A DNA stretch of 64,000 nt from assembly GCA_025517525.1 (NCBI GenBank), contig JAOPJZ010000003.1, positions 124,001 to 188,000 of the forward strand, in the 5' to 3' direction. Positions 17,202 to 25,302 of this stretch are shown piece after piece (positions within the stretch are counted from its first letter, which is position 1; every line of letters starts with the position of its first letter). The position numbers were made by a program, and so were the translations under genes. The stretch comes from Natronosalvus hydrolyticus (GTDB lineage Archaea; Halobacteriota; Halobacteria; Halobacteriales; Natrialbaceae). The notes below the pieces were generated by a model, which saw nothing but the letters and a program-made list of their open reading frames with translations, was not told where the DNA came from and ran no database searches.

Positions 17202-17456
17202 ATGGCAGACATCACGGTGTACAATCTTCCCGGCTGTCCGTTCTGTGCGAAAGTGACCAGTAAACTCGAGGAACTCGGCCTCGAGTACGACCGCATCGAC
17301 GTCCCGTCCGCACACGGCAAGCGAACCGAAGTCGAAGCCGTCAGCAGTCAGACCGGCGTTCCCGTTCTCAGCGACGAAGCCCACGACGTGGAAGGAATGC
17401 CCGAGAGCGACGATATCGTCGCCTATCTCGAGGAAACCTACGGAAACGCGGCCTGA
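17202..17456 (+). CDS. Glutaredoxin
   Basis: The 84-aa protein is a single thioredoxin-fold domain starting MADITVYNLPGCPFCAKV. The redox motif is CPFC at residues 12-15, the cis-proline loop is TGVPVL, and the late segment is SDDIVAYLEE. In haloarchaea small glutaredoxins are thought to work with gamma-glutamylcysteine or thioredoxin reductase. I start at the ATG at 17202; the open frame reaches back into the permease gene but that part is a shadow. The 179-bp gap to the permease gene suggests its own promoter. Confidence 0.9.
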   Translation: MADITVYNLPGCPFCAKVTSKLEELGLEYDRIDVPSAHGKRTEVEAVSSQTGVPVLSDEAHDVEGMPESDDIVAYLEETYGNAA

Positions 17457-17507
17457 GCTGGCGAGCACGCCGGTCTCGAGGGACACGTTTACCTCATTCT
17501 TGGGACT

Positions 17508-18905
17508 TCAGCGGTCCAGACACGCTACCGTCGAACATCTCGAGCCGTCCACCCAGGTCGTTTCGTCGACGGTCACGTCAGTCAGCGTGACATCGTTGAC
17601 CGTCGCCCCGGTGAAGTCCGCACCCGTGAGCGTTGCCCCGGTAAGGTCCGCACCAGTCAGGTCGGCACCCTCGAGGAGCGTCCCGGAGAGGTCCGCGTTC
17701 GACAGGTCCGCGTTCGACAGGTCCGCCCGCCAGAGGTCAGCATCAGACAGATCGGCGTCCGAGAAGTCGACCTTGCTACAGTCGCTCAAAAACAGTCCCG
17801 CGCCGGCCAATCGTGCACCCGGCAGTGATCGCCCCGAGAGGTCGGCTTCCATCAGGGCAACTTCCTCGAGGATTGCACCGGCGAGTTCGGTTCCGGTGAG
17901 TGTGGCTTCGAAAAGCGAGCCACCCGTCAGATCCGCACCCTCGAACGTCACGTCGGTCAGATCACAGCGGGCGAAAATCGAACCCGTTAGCTCGGCGTTG
18001 GCGAACGACAGCCCGGCGAGGTCGGTTTCGATAAAGTCCGTCTCGAGATAGGTTCCGCCGGCGAACGAAACGTCGCTGAACGTCGCTTCGGCGAGCGACG
18101 TATCCTCGAAAATCCCGTTGCTGAGGTCTGCATCGGTAATCGTCACTTCAGAGAGATCCGCCCGGGAGAAGTTCGTTCCGGACAGGTCGACGTTCGATAG
18201 CGTTGCCCCGGTCAGATCGGCTTCGGCAAAGGTCGCCCCGGTGAGGTCAGCACCCGTCAGGTCGGCGCCGGACAGTTCGGCCCGGATCAGGGACGCGCTC
18301 GACAAATCGGCATTCTCGAGTCGCTGCCCGGTCATCTCACTCCGCATGAATCGCGCTCGAGAGAGCCTTGCGCCTGCGAGCGACACGTCGGTCAGATCGA
18401 CGTCGGAAAAGTCGACCCCGGACAGATCCGCATTCGAAAAATCGATGCCTGAAACCGTCGCCTCCGAAAAGTCCGCATCGGCGAGGATAACCCCCGAGAG
18501 GTCCGCCCCCGTCAAGTCGATGCCGGCGAAGCTGGCACCGGCGAGGTTCGCCCCCTCGAGATCGGCCGCCTCGAGCAACGAGACGACGAGGTACTCGGCG
18601 TCTCTGAGGTCGGCATTAGCGAACGTCGCTCCCTCGAGCGTCGCGAGAAAGAGCGAGGCTTCCCGGAGGTCAGCCCCGCTAAGGTCGGCGTTCGTGAGCG
18701 TCGCCTCCGAAAGGTCTGTCTCCCGGAGGTCACAGTTCGAGAGGTCGGCTCCCTCGAGGTTGGCTCCCGAAACTACGGTGTACCCATTACAGGAGATACC
18801 GCCCTGACGAACCATCGAGAGACAGCCAGCGAGAGCACCCCCGATGCCGGCGCTGCCAACAGCCGCGAGGAGTCGTCGTCTGGAGGGTGAAATATCGTCG
18901 TGCAT
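17508..18905 (-). CDS. Tat-exported pentapeptide-repeat lipoprotein
   Basis: The 465-aa protein starts with a Tat lipoprotein signal: SPSRRRLLAAVG at residues 6-17, a short hydrophobic core, and the lipobox LAGC ending at C28. Nearly everything from about residue 47 to residue 445 is an unbroken run of roughly 80 pentapeptides of the A(D/N)LxX type, for example ADLSG and ADLTG. These should fold as one continuous right-handed quadrilateral beta-helix around 35-40 nm long. The C-terminus (TTWVDGSRCSTVACLDR) has a cysteine pair that may cap the helix. Known pentapeptide proteins such as MfpA and Qnr mimic DNA in the cytoplasm, but this one is predicted to be anchored outside the cell. I use the ATG at 18905. 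Confidence 0.9.
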   Translation of the reverse strand: MHDDISPSRRRLLAAVGSAGIGGALAGCLSMVRQGGISCNGYTVVSGANLEGADLSNCDLRETDLSEATLTNADLSGADLREASLFLATLEGATFANADLRDAEYLVVSLLEAADLEGANLAGASFAGIDLTGADLSGVILADADFSEATVSGIDFSNADLSGVDFSDVDLTDVSLAGARLSRARFMRSEMTGQRLENADLSSASLIRAELSGADLTGADLTGATFAEADLTGATLSNVDLSGTNFSRADLSEVTITDADLSNGIFEDTSLAEATFSDVSFAGGTYLETDFIETDLAGLSFANAELTGSIFARCDLTDVTFEGADLTGGSLFEATLTGTELAGAILEEVALMEADLSGRSLPGARLAGAGLFLSDCSKVDFSDADLSDADLWRADLSNADLSNADLSGTLLEGADLTGADLTGATLTGADFTGATVNDVTLTDVTVDETTWVDGSRCSTVACLDR

Positions 18906-19046
18906 ACGGGAGTTCGTGTTCGTGAATCGACTGGTCACCCGACGATCAAATGTTTTGTGGTCTGTAGGATGACTCGAGGTTCCGTATTCGTGCGCCTATC
19001 GGGAGTGCGAGAAAACGAACAGAGCCACCGGCCGGCGACCAACCGT

Positions 19047-20015
19047 CTACAGCGCTTCTTCGCGCTCGGCCCGTTCCCGGATGACTTTCCGAAGTTCGGC
19101 CGCGTTGCCGAGTTTCTCGAGTTCTGATCGCTCGACCAGCGCGGTGCCGTCGACGGCATCGCGTTTGGCTCGGTCGACGACGTACACGGACTGGGTATGG
19201 GTCACTTCGCCGATGGAACTCATGATCCGAGCACGCTTTTCGGCGGCCTTGGTGAACTGGGAGTGCCCAGTGAGGACGACGTCCTCGTCATCGGCTTCGT
19301 CCTGACTGACCGCCTTGAACGGCGACCGCAGGGTGGGGTGGACGCGGTAGCCGGCTCGCGTCAGCACCGCGACGACTTCCTCGTCATCCGGATCGGCGTC
19401 GGGGTCGTCGGGCGGTGACTCCGCTTCGCGAACGTCATCAGTTCCCTCGAGGACGTCCACTGGGCTGGTCAACGGCGCATCGAAGATATCCTCGAGTGCC
19501 ATCGCGACCTCGATGGAGGCGTTCATGCCGTCTTCGTACTTCGAAACGGTCCGCCGAGAGACGCCGAGTTCGTTGGCCAGTTGGCCGAGACTCCACTGGC
19601 GTTCTTCGCGTTCGTCAGCCAGCAAGTCACCGTCAATATTGACGTACAGCCCGCCAGGTGCGGCGTAGATCAGCGGTGGAACACCCTCAATAAACAGGTT
19701 GTACGCCGTATCGGGGCTGAACACCGGGACACCGTGACGGAAGTAGACCACGTCGGGTTTCAGGTCCTCGTCGCGGCTTCGTAAACCGACGACCAGGGGC
19801 GTCGCCTCGAGGTACGTGCCGAGGCGTCGCATCTCGTGGCCGGTTGCCTGATTGAACGCGTCGACGTTGCCGAGGATCTTTACGAGCAACAGGTCCTCAC
19901 CGCGTCGAGCGGCGATATCGAAACTCTTCGGGCGAATCGCACACCGGTCACTCACCGTAAAGCCCGCGTCCTCGAGCATCGCGGTCACGTTGCCGACCAG
20001 TGCGGATCGGGACAT
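19047..20015 (-). CDS. Archaeal HTH-type regulator, COG1395 family
   Basis: The 322-aa protein belongs to the archaeal putative HTH-type transcriptional regulator family (COG1395). The N-terminal domain (residues about 1-125, with [21 protein letters not shown]) resembles a nuclease-like fold. A Cro/C1-type helix-turn-helix follows: [23 protein letters not shown] near residues 140-163. After an acidic linker comes a second alpha/beta domain. The targets are unknown; the family is widespread in archaea. The ATG at 20015 gives the usual start ([14 protein letters not shown]); the longer frame adds 30 atypical residues. It is divergent from tiaS with a 161-bp shared region. Confidence 0.85.
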   Translation of the reverse strand: MSRSALVGNVTAMLEDAGFTVSDRCAIRPKSFDIAARRGEDLLLVKILGNVDAFNQATGHEMRRLGTYLEATPLVVGLRSRDEDLKPDVVYFRHGVPVFSPDTAYNLFIEGVPPLIYAAPGGLYVNIDGDLLADEREERQWSLGQLANELGVSRRTVSKYEDGMNASIEVAMALEDIFDAPLTSPVDVLEGTDDVREAESPPDDPDADPDDEEVVAVLTRAGYRVHPTLRSPFKAVSQDEADDEDVVLTGHSQFTKAAEKRARIMSSIGEVTHTQSVYVVDRAKRDAVDGTALVERSELEKLGNAAELRKVIRERAEREEAL

Positions 20016-20104
20016 AGACGAAAGTAAGTGACTCAATCCATATGAGCGTTTCCCCAGCCCCGACAGCCTGCAGTCTGGTGATTGGCCGATTGCGACACGA
20101 TACA

Positions 20105-20112
20105 CTTATATA
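20105..20112 (+). promoter_or_regulatory. TATA box and Shine-Dalgarno site of tiaS
   Basis: CTTATATA lies at about 20105-20112, predicting a transcript with a leader of roughly 40 nt. Unlike most genes here, tiaS has a strong Shine-Dalgarno sequence, AAGGAG, at 20166-20171, five bases before the ATG at 20177. This settles the start at 20177 over the GTG at 20171, which forms the end of that site. Confidence 0.6.
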
Positions 20113-20176
20113 CCAGTACCGCACCGGGAGCCGGCAAGGCGAAACGGGTTAACCGGCCGATTGACAAGGAGTGGTA

Positions 20177-21562
20177 ATGGCAGTCATCGGTCTCGATGAT
20201 ACCGACTCGCGAACCCGCGGCATGTGTACTACCTACGTCGCCGTACAGGTCGCTCGCGCCCTCGAGCGGGGGACGACTGGAACAGTCGAGCGACTGCTCC
20301 TCATACGACTCAACCCCGCTGTCGAGTTCAAAACGCGCGGCAACGCCGCACTGGCGATTCATCTGGAGGACGCCGACAACGGGGCTGCAGAAAGCGGTAG
20401 TCTCGAGACACTCACAGAGACGGCGTACGAGGTCACGCGAGATGTTCTCGGGGAACTGGCCATCGTCGACGACGAACAAACGAATCCAGGGTTCGTGATC
20501 GCTGGTCACGACCCCGAAGAAACGCCGAAAGCCGTTTCGAAGTTCGCGAGCGATGCCATCACCAGCCACCTGACCATCGAGGACGCGATGGCACTCGCTG
20601 ACGAACACGGCTACCGCCACTGGGGAGCCGGGAACGGCCGCGGCCGAATCGGTGCGATGGCCGCCGTCGGTGCCTGGACCGCCCTCGAGGACTGGACCTA
20701 CGAGTACATTTCCTATCGGAACGCCGACCGCTGGGGAACCGACCGCGAGGTCGACCTCGAGAGCGTGTTTGCAGCGGCCGAGCAGGGATACCCGACCGTC
20801 TGGGATACCGTCGACCGAGAGGAAGGCGAGACCGTCTGCGTCCCTCACACCCCCGGCCCCATCCTCCACGGGATTCGCGGTGACGACCGCGAGGCGGTCA
20901 AAGCCGTTGCCAACGCCATCGAGAGCGAACCCGTCCTCGAGCGCCAGTTGTTCGTGACGAATCAGGGGACTGATGCCCACCTGGGTGAGGGATGCGAGCA
21001 CTCAGACGGTTCTCTCGAGGGACAGGTGCGGCCGGACGGCACCCTCGAAGGGTTCGACCACGTCCGTGACGGCCACGCCTATCGACTCACCGGATGGGTC
21101 TCGAGCGAGCCAACCACACGCCGGGGCGGCCACGTCTTTTTCGAGTTCGCGGACTCGAAATCGGCGGCCGATTCATCGACGACGCTCACCTGTGCAGCCT
21201 TCGAGCCGACAAAGCGGTTTCGTGACCGCGTCCGGGCACTCGAGGTCGGGGACCGGCTGACCGTCTGTGGCGAGGTAAGCGACGGCACGCTCAAACTCGA
21301 GAAGTTCGCCGTCCGTGCCCTCGTGACGACCGAGCGTGTGACGCCGACCTGCCCCTCCTGTGACCGTCGGATGGAAAGTGCCGGACGAAACCAGGGCTAT
21401 CGCTGTCGAGACTGCGACACGAGTGCAGAGACCAAGGTCGAACGACCCCTCGAGCGAGACCTCGAAATCGGGTGGTACGAGGTGCCGCCGTGTGCGCGAC
21501 GCCACATCGCGAAACCGCTGATCAGAGGTGGGTTCGACGCACCGACACACCCAGAGCGGTGA
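20177..21562 (+). CDS. tiaS: tRNA(Ile2) 2-agmatinylcytidine synthetase
   Basis: The 461-aa protein is TiaS, which attaches agmatine to cytidine 34 of tRNA(Ile2) so that it decodes AUA, an essential archaeal function. The N-terminal IGLDDTDSRTRGMCTTYVA is the family signature and catalytic region. The central part has HWGAGNGRGRIGAMAAVG, then an OB-fold region (LTGWVSSEPTTRRGGHVFFEF). A C-terminal zinc ribbon has CPSC and CRDC knuckles near residues 395-415. All domains are present and length is normal. The start is fixed by the AAGGAG site. Confidence 0.93.
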   Translation: MAVIGLDDTDSRTRGMCTTYVAVQVARALERGTTGTVERLLLIRLNPAVEFKTRGNAALAIHLEDADNGAAESGSLETLTETAYEVTRDVLGELAIVDDEQTNPGFVIAGHDPEETPKAVSKFASDAITSHLTIEDAMALADEHGYRHWGAGNGRGRIGAMAAVGAWTALEDWTYEYISYRNADRWGTDREVDLESVFAAAEQGYPTVWDTVDREEGETVCVPHTPGPILHGIRGDDREAVKAVANAIESEPVLERQLFVTNQGTDAHLGEGCEHSDGSLEGQVRPDGTLEGFDHVRDGHAYRLTGWVSSEPTTRRGGHVFFEFADSKSAADSSTTLTCAAFEPTKRFRDRVRALEVGDRLTVCGEVSDGTLKLEKFAVRALVTTERVTPTCPSCDRRMESAGRNQGYRCRDCDTSAETKVERPLERDLEIGWYEVPPCARRHIAKPLIRGGFDAPTHPER

Positions 21563-21613
21563 CGAGGGCCGGGGCTCGAGAGATGGACGGTCACACTCGA
21601 GAGAAAGAGTGGT

Positions 21614-21817
21614 TTAGCGGACGCTGACGCCCTGTCGGGCCAGAAACTGGCTGACGGCTTTGATCTCGACGGGACTGCCGATGAGACGGTAGTGGGCGTC
21701 GTCTTCTGGAAAAACCGTCAGCGTGAATTCGTCGTCGAGCTGCGTTTCGAGGCCGGAAAGCGCCTCCTTCGGGAGTACGATCTGGGTGCTATCACGCAAA
21801 CTCGACGGACGTGGCAT
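21614..21817 (-). CDS. Small haloarchaeal protein, VNG_1110C-like
   Basis: The 67-aa product begins MPRPSSLRDSTQIVLPKEAL and ends SQFLARQGVSVR. This matches my recollection of the small haloarchaeal VNG_1110C family, though I could not check it. The first half resembles a swapped-hairpin AbrB-like strand pattern (STQIVLPKEAL), so a DNA-binding or antitoxin-like role is conceivable. No toxin partner is adjacent. The ATG at 21817 fits; an ATG six codons further upstream also exists. It is convergent with tiaS. Confidence 0.65.
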   Translation of the reverse strand: MPRPSSLRDSTQIVLPKEALSGLETQLDDEFTLTVFPEDDAHYRLIGSPVEIKAVSQFLARQGVSVR

Positions 21818-22037
21818 CGTTTCAACTAGACGCACTCAGGCTCCCGGTTTATGTCTGTCGAAGTGTATTTCCGGGGAAGTGCCAGTGGTTTGTCCCGCCT
21901 GGACGGATGCGTGAAACCCGATGCCAGTTGTCCGATTTCACTCCTTGAGCGACGTTTGGAAGGATACTAGTTGGGTGGCGATCCCGTGACCCGAGGTCGA
22001 AAAGGTTTTTCGCGGCGACCGGGTGAACCTAGGTAGA

Positions 22038-23147
22038 ATGGGGCTCGAGGAGGAGATCGAGGCAATCGAAGAAGAAATCGCCAGCACGCCCTATAACAAG
22101 TCGACGGAGGCCCACATCGGCCGCCTGAAGTCGAAACTCGCCGAGAAAAAAGAGAAGTTACAGAACCAGTCCTCGGCCGGTGGCGGCACGGGCTACTCCG
22201 TCGAGAAGACGGGCGACGCCACGGTGGCTCTCGTTGGCTTTCCGAGCGTTGGCAAGTCCTCGCTGTTGAACTCGTTGACCAACGCCGAAAGCGAGACCGG
22301 TGATTACGAGTTTACGACCCTCGACGTGAATCCGGGGATGTGTAAACATCGCGGCGCGAACATGCAGCTACTGGACGTGCCCGGACTGATCAAAGGCGCA
22401 GCCACCGGGAAAGGCGACGGCAAGCAAGTTCTCGCGGTCGTCCGCAACGCCGACCTCATCCTCTTCGTCCTCTCGGTGTTCGAAATCGAGCAGTACGACC
22501 GCCTCCAGAATGAACTGTACAACATCAACATCCGGGTCGACAAAGAGCCACCGCGGGTGACCGTCCGGCCGAAGATCAAAGACGGAATCAAGGTCACCTC
22601 GAGCGTCGAACAGGACCTCGACGAGGATACGATCAAGGAGGTCCTGCGCGATCAGGGCTACGTCAACGCCAACCTCAACCTGGGCGAGAAAGTCGACATC
22701 GACCGACTCATCGATGGGTTGATGGAAAACCGTGAGTACATCCCCTCGATTACCTGCGTCAACAAGGTTGACCTGATCAACCCCGAGTACAAGGAAACGG
22801 TCGACGAACAGTTGCGTGAGCGCGGACTCGACCCCGAAGAAGTGACGTTCATTAGCGCCGAGAAGGAGAAAGGACTCGAGGCGCTCAAAGATCGAATGTG
22901 GGAGCACCTCGACCTCATCCGGGTCTACATGGACAAGCCCGGACGTGGGGTTGATTACGAGGAGCCGCTGGTCATCAAGGCCGGATCGACCATCGAGGAC
23001 GCCGTCGATAAACTCGGCGGCGAGATGCAAGAGCGGTTTCGCTTCGCTCGAGTGTCCGGCTCGAGCGCGACCCACGACAAACAACAGGTGGGTGACCAGC
23101 ACGTTCTCGAGGACGAAGACGTACTCAAACTGATTTTGCGGCGGTGA
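22038..23147 (+). CDS. DRG-family GTPase
   Basis: The 369-aa protein is a developmentally-regulated GTP-binding (DRG/Rbg) GTPase of the OBG superfamily, a ribosome-associated factor conserved in archaea and eukaryotes. The N-terminal helix-turn-helix (GLEEEIEAIEEEIASTPYNK) leads to G1 GFPSVGKSS at 66-74, G3 DVPGLIKGA, and G4 NKVD. The S5D2L-like insert follows G3, and the C-terminal TGS domain (VIKAGSTIEDAVDKLG, ending EDVLKLILRR) is intact. Translation can start at the ATG at 22038; the GTG at 22023 is weaker. It is single and adjacent to an IS-end hairpin at its 3' side. Confidence 0.93.
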   Translation: MGLEEEIEAIEEEIASTPYNKSTEAHIGRLKSKLAEKKEKLQNQSSAGGGTGYSVEKTGDATVALVGFPSVGKSSLLNSLTNAESETGDYEFTTLDVNPGMCKHRGANMQLLDVPGLIKGAATGKGDGKQVLAVVRNADLILFVLSVFEIEQYDRLQNELYNINIRVDKEPPRVTVRPKIKDGIKVTSSVEQDLDEDTIKEVLRDQGYVNANLNLGEKVDIDRLIDGLMENREYIPSITCVNKVDLINPEYKETVDEQLRERGLDPEEVTFISAEKEKGLEALKDRMWEHLDLIRVYMDKPGRGVDYEEPLVIKAGSTIEDAVDKLGGEMQERFRFARVSGSSATHDKQQVGDQHVLEDEDVLKLILRR

Positions 23148-23187
23148 GTAGCTCCCGGCCTTTTTGGTAAGCGCCTTGTGACTACTC

Positions 23188-23205
23188 CCACGACTGAAGT
23201 CGTGG
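23188..23205. repeat. IS-end-like hairpin, copy 2
   Basis: CCACGACT and AGTCGTGG form a perfect 8-bp stem with a two-base GA turn, followed by ACTTTCTCCTC. It lies 40 bp after the DRG gene and is inverted relative to the copy at 23740. Between here and cspA (23148-23444, 297 bp) I see no gene and no other feature. See copy 1 for the family reasoning. Confidence 0.65.
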
Positions 23206-23444
23206 ACTTTCTCCTCAAATCTGAGCAATCGAATATCAGTTATCACCCGTATCGAAATTCGACTTTGGTGAAATTTTCAGACTGTGATAGGTCATACGAG
23301 GCCGTGTTGCATACGGAGCGCGTACCGGTCACGCAACGTTTTCGTTGTCGGCGTTTCTGGAGTGTACAGGTAGCCTTAGCTAGGGCGTGTGACTGTCTGA
23401 AAAATCGAGAGTTTGTCGCTGTAAGCGACGCGTGTGTCTCGGTG

Positions 23445-23651
23445 TTACTGCCGGACGACGTTCGCCGCGCGAGGCCCCTTCGGTGAGGACTCGATATCGA
23501 ACTCTACCTCAGTTCCTTCCGTCAGGTCCTCGCCGCCGACATCTTCCATGTGGAAGAAAACGTCTTCGTCGTCGTCGAGGTCGCCGTCGTCAGTCGAAAT
23601 GAAACCGTAGCCGCCAGTGTCGTTGAAGAAATCAACTTTGCCGTGTGCCAT
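23445..23651 (-). CDS. cspA: Cold shock protein, CspA family
   Basis: The 68-aa single-domain protein is a nucleic-acid-binding cold shock protein with the OB fold. RNP1 is present as GGYGFIS and RNP2 as DVFFH. The rest (GTEVEFDIESSPKGPRAANV) is typical, and the acidic stretch DDGDLDDDED is a haloarchaeal adaptation. I start it at the ATG at 23651 (MAHGKVDFFND), which matches haloarchaeal CspA length; three extra codons upstream also stay open. A minus-strand TATA-like TGTTATCC at about 23678-23686 fits a nearly leaderless transcript. The gene is bracketed by two inverted IS-end-like hairpins. Confidence 0.92.
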   Translation of the reverse strand: MAHGKVDFFNDTGGYGFISTDDGDLDDDEDVFFHMEDVGGEDLTEGTEVEFDIESSPKGPRAANVVRQ

Positions 23652-23739
23652 TACGAACAAACCTTACCTCCGGTGACGGATAACACTTGCGAGCGTCGCG
23701 GTACCACGGCCTCTGTTTCACAGAGAGGCAAGGAGGAAG

Positions 23740-23759
23740 CCCACGACTTCAGTCGTGGG
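23740..23759. repeat. IS-end-like hairpin, copy 3 (inverted)
   Basis: CCCACGACT and AGTCGTGGG form a perfect 9-bp stem with a two-base TC turn, preceded by GAGGCAAGGAGGAAG. That upstream flank is typical of haloarchaeal IS200/IS605 right ends. With copy 2 it frames a segment of about 570 bp that contains cspA and no transposase. Confidence 0.65.
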
Positions 23760-23878
23760 TAACTGACTACATGCGGAGAACAGTTCGGTTGGCGTACAAT
23801 TCGTTCGGATTCTGGCAGACACCTCGGGTTCGCAGGCAGCTATTTATCGTGTGGTCACGAGGCATAACACGCATCGCC

Positions 23879-24148
23879 ATGAAACCGTGCCAGAACTGCC
23901 AGACGGTCATCGACGAGTATCTCCTCGATAAACAACTCGAACCCCTGCGCGAACTCACGGCTGACGACTTCAACGTCTGTGCGGATTGTACGACTATCGT
24001 CGCGGATGCCTGCGTGAAGTGTGACGGCGCGGTGTACGTTCCCCGAACCAAATCCGTTACCCCTGATTACTGTCCAGCGTGTCGATCCGATCTGATAGAC
24101 CGGACCGGCCACGACCCTGGGTGGACTCGTGGCCACGTGTCCTCCTGA
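23879..24148 (+). CDS. Haloarchaeal double zinc-ribbon protein, 89 aa
   Basis: The product has four cysteine pairs: CQNC (residues 4-7), CADC, CVKC and CPAC, arranged as two zinc ribbons. It starts MKPCQNCQTVIDEYLLDK and carries no membrane segment. It looks like a conserved haloarchaeal DUF-type protein, but I cannot name its role. I start at the ATG at 23879. A TATA-like TTTATC at 23843-23848 would give a leader of only a few bases. The upstream frame to 23687 overlaps the IS-end hairpin and is not supported. Confidence 0.7.
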   Translation: MKPCQNCQTVIDEYLLDKQLEPLRELTADDFNVCADCTTIVADACVKCDGAVYVPRTKSVTPDYCPACRSDLIDRTGHDPGWTRGHVSS

Positions 24149-24296
24149 ACAGCACTCCCCCTCGAGCACTATTCTCGCCCTCGAGCACTATTTTCACGAG
24201 AGGTCCCAATACTCTCTTCCGAGAGAGTTTGCGGAACCCCTCGCTGGCGACGGTACGTGCAACGGCAATTTCGAGACGATACCGATTCGCCCTCTC

Positions 24297-24378
24297 ATAC
24301 GGTTTGCTGTAACGATTTACCGGTGCAACCGCGAACCGTCCTGCGGTTGCACCATCAATGACTTACTGTAATCCGTAT
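24297..24378. repeat. 82-bp imperfect palindrome with perfect 11-bp core
   Basis: The core is GGTGCAACCGC (24322-24332) and GCGGTTGCACC (24343-24353), a perfect 11-bp inverted repeat around a 10-nt loop. The outer flanks ATACGGTTTGCTGTAA and its partner ending ATCCGTAT also pair imperfectly, so symmetry extends over the whole stretch up to the hydrolase stop codon. This size and structure suit a MITE or REP-like element, or a bidirectional terminator for two convergent genes. The remaining gap from 24149 holds only a short duplicated CTCGAGCACTATT motif. Confidence 0.65.
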
Positions 24379-25178
24379 CAGAGACCGTGGACGAACGCAC
24401 GCAGGACACGATTAAACCGGACAGGTTCCTCGAGATGTGGGCAATGGCCGCTGTCTTCGAAGCGTTCGAACGTGGCATCGGGAATCCTGTCGGCGACGGC
24501 TTTCACCGAGGCCACGGTGCCACGTTTTTCATCGGTGCCCGCACACACCAGTGTCGGGACGTCGATTTCGGGGAGTATCTCCCGGTAATCACTCATCGTG
24601 GCATCGAAGAGAATCGCGCTCTTGATCGGGGCGGGTACCCTCGAGAGTTCGTCGACCTGCAGGACCCACCTGTCGGCGTCCGGCGGCTCCTTGTACACCT
24701 GCTTCGAAATCCGTTCGATGAGACTCGAGCGATCCGTCTGCACCAGCGCCATGATCTCGGCGAGTCCCTCGAGGTCGATGATCCCGTATTCGTAGTCGTC
24801 CCACTGAAAACGGGTCGCCTCCATATCGACGTCGACCAGCGCCCGAAGCCGCTCGGTTCCGAACTGATCCACGTACTCCCAGGAGACGAACGCGCCCAAC
24901 GACCAGCCAACGAGGACGACGTCCTCGAGCCCACGTTGGTCCAGGAAGGCCTCGAGGTCACGAGCATATCCGGCGACCGTATGCCCCATCTCCGTCTTTT
25001 CGGAGCGGCCGTGGCCTCTGTAATCCAGCCCGGTCACCTGGAACTGATCCGAGAGGCCGGAGAGCTGCGGTTCGAAAAACCGGCAACTCCCCATCACGCC
25101 GTGTAACAACACGATGGGTGGACCCGAACCGTTCGTTTCGTAGTATAGCTCCGCGCCGTTGCACTCGAGATAGGGCAT
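24378..25178 (-). CDS. Alpha/beta hydrolase
   Basis: The 266-aa protein has the alpha/beta hydrolase fold. The oxyanion motif is LLHGVMGS, the nucleophile elbow GWSLGAF contains the catalytic serine, and the acid is likely in CAGTDEKR. The catalytic histidine is in GHCPHLEEP near the C-terminus. The N-terminus PYLECNGAELYYETNGSGPP is typical of the haloperoxidase/esterase group. The substrate is unknown. I use the ATG at 25178; the much longer upstream open frame is antisense to the AIR-synthase-like gene. It is divergent from that gene with a 124-bp gap. Confidence 0.88.
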   Translation of the reverse strand: MPYLECNGAELYYETNGSGPPIVLLHGVMGSCRFFEPQLSGLSDQFQVTGLDYRGHGRSEKTEMGHTVAGYARDLEAFLDQRGLEDVVLVGWSLGAFVSWEYVDQFGTERLRALVDVDMEATRFQWDDYEYGIIDLEGLAEIMALVQTDRSSLIERISKQVYKEPPDADRWVLQVDELSRVPAPIKSAILFDATMSDYREILPEIDVPTLVCAGTDEKRGTVASVKAVADRIPDATFERFEDSGHCPHLEEPVRFNRVLRAFVHGL

Positions 25179-25302
25179 GGCTGTGATCGAAACCACGAGT
25201 GAGAATAAAGACCTTTCTCGGGCGATAGGAGGCCGTTCGGAGGTGAAATCGCCGAGACATGAAAACACCACCGCTAAGCGACACCCATCCGAACTCCCGT
25301 CC

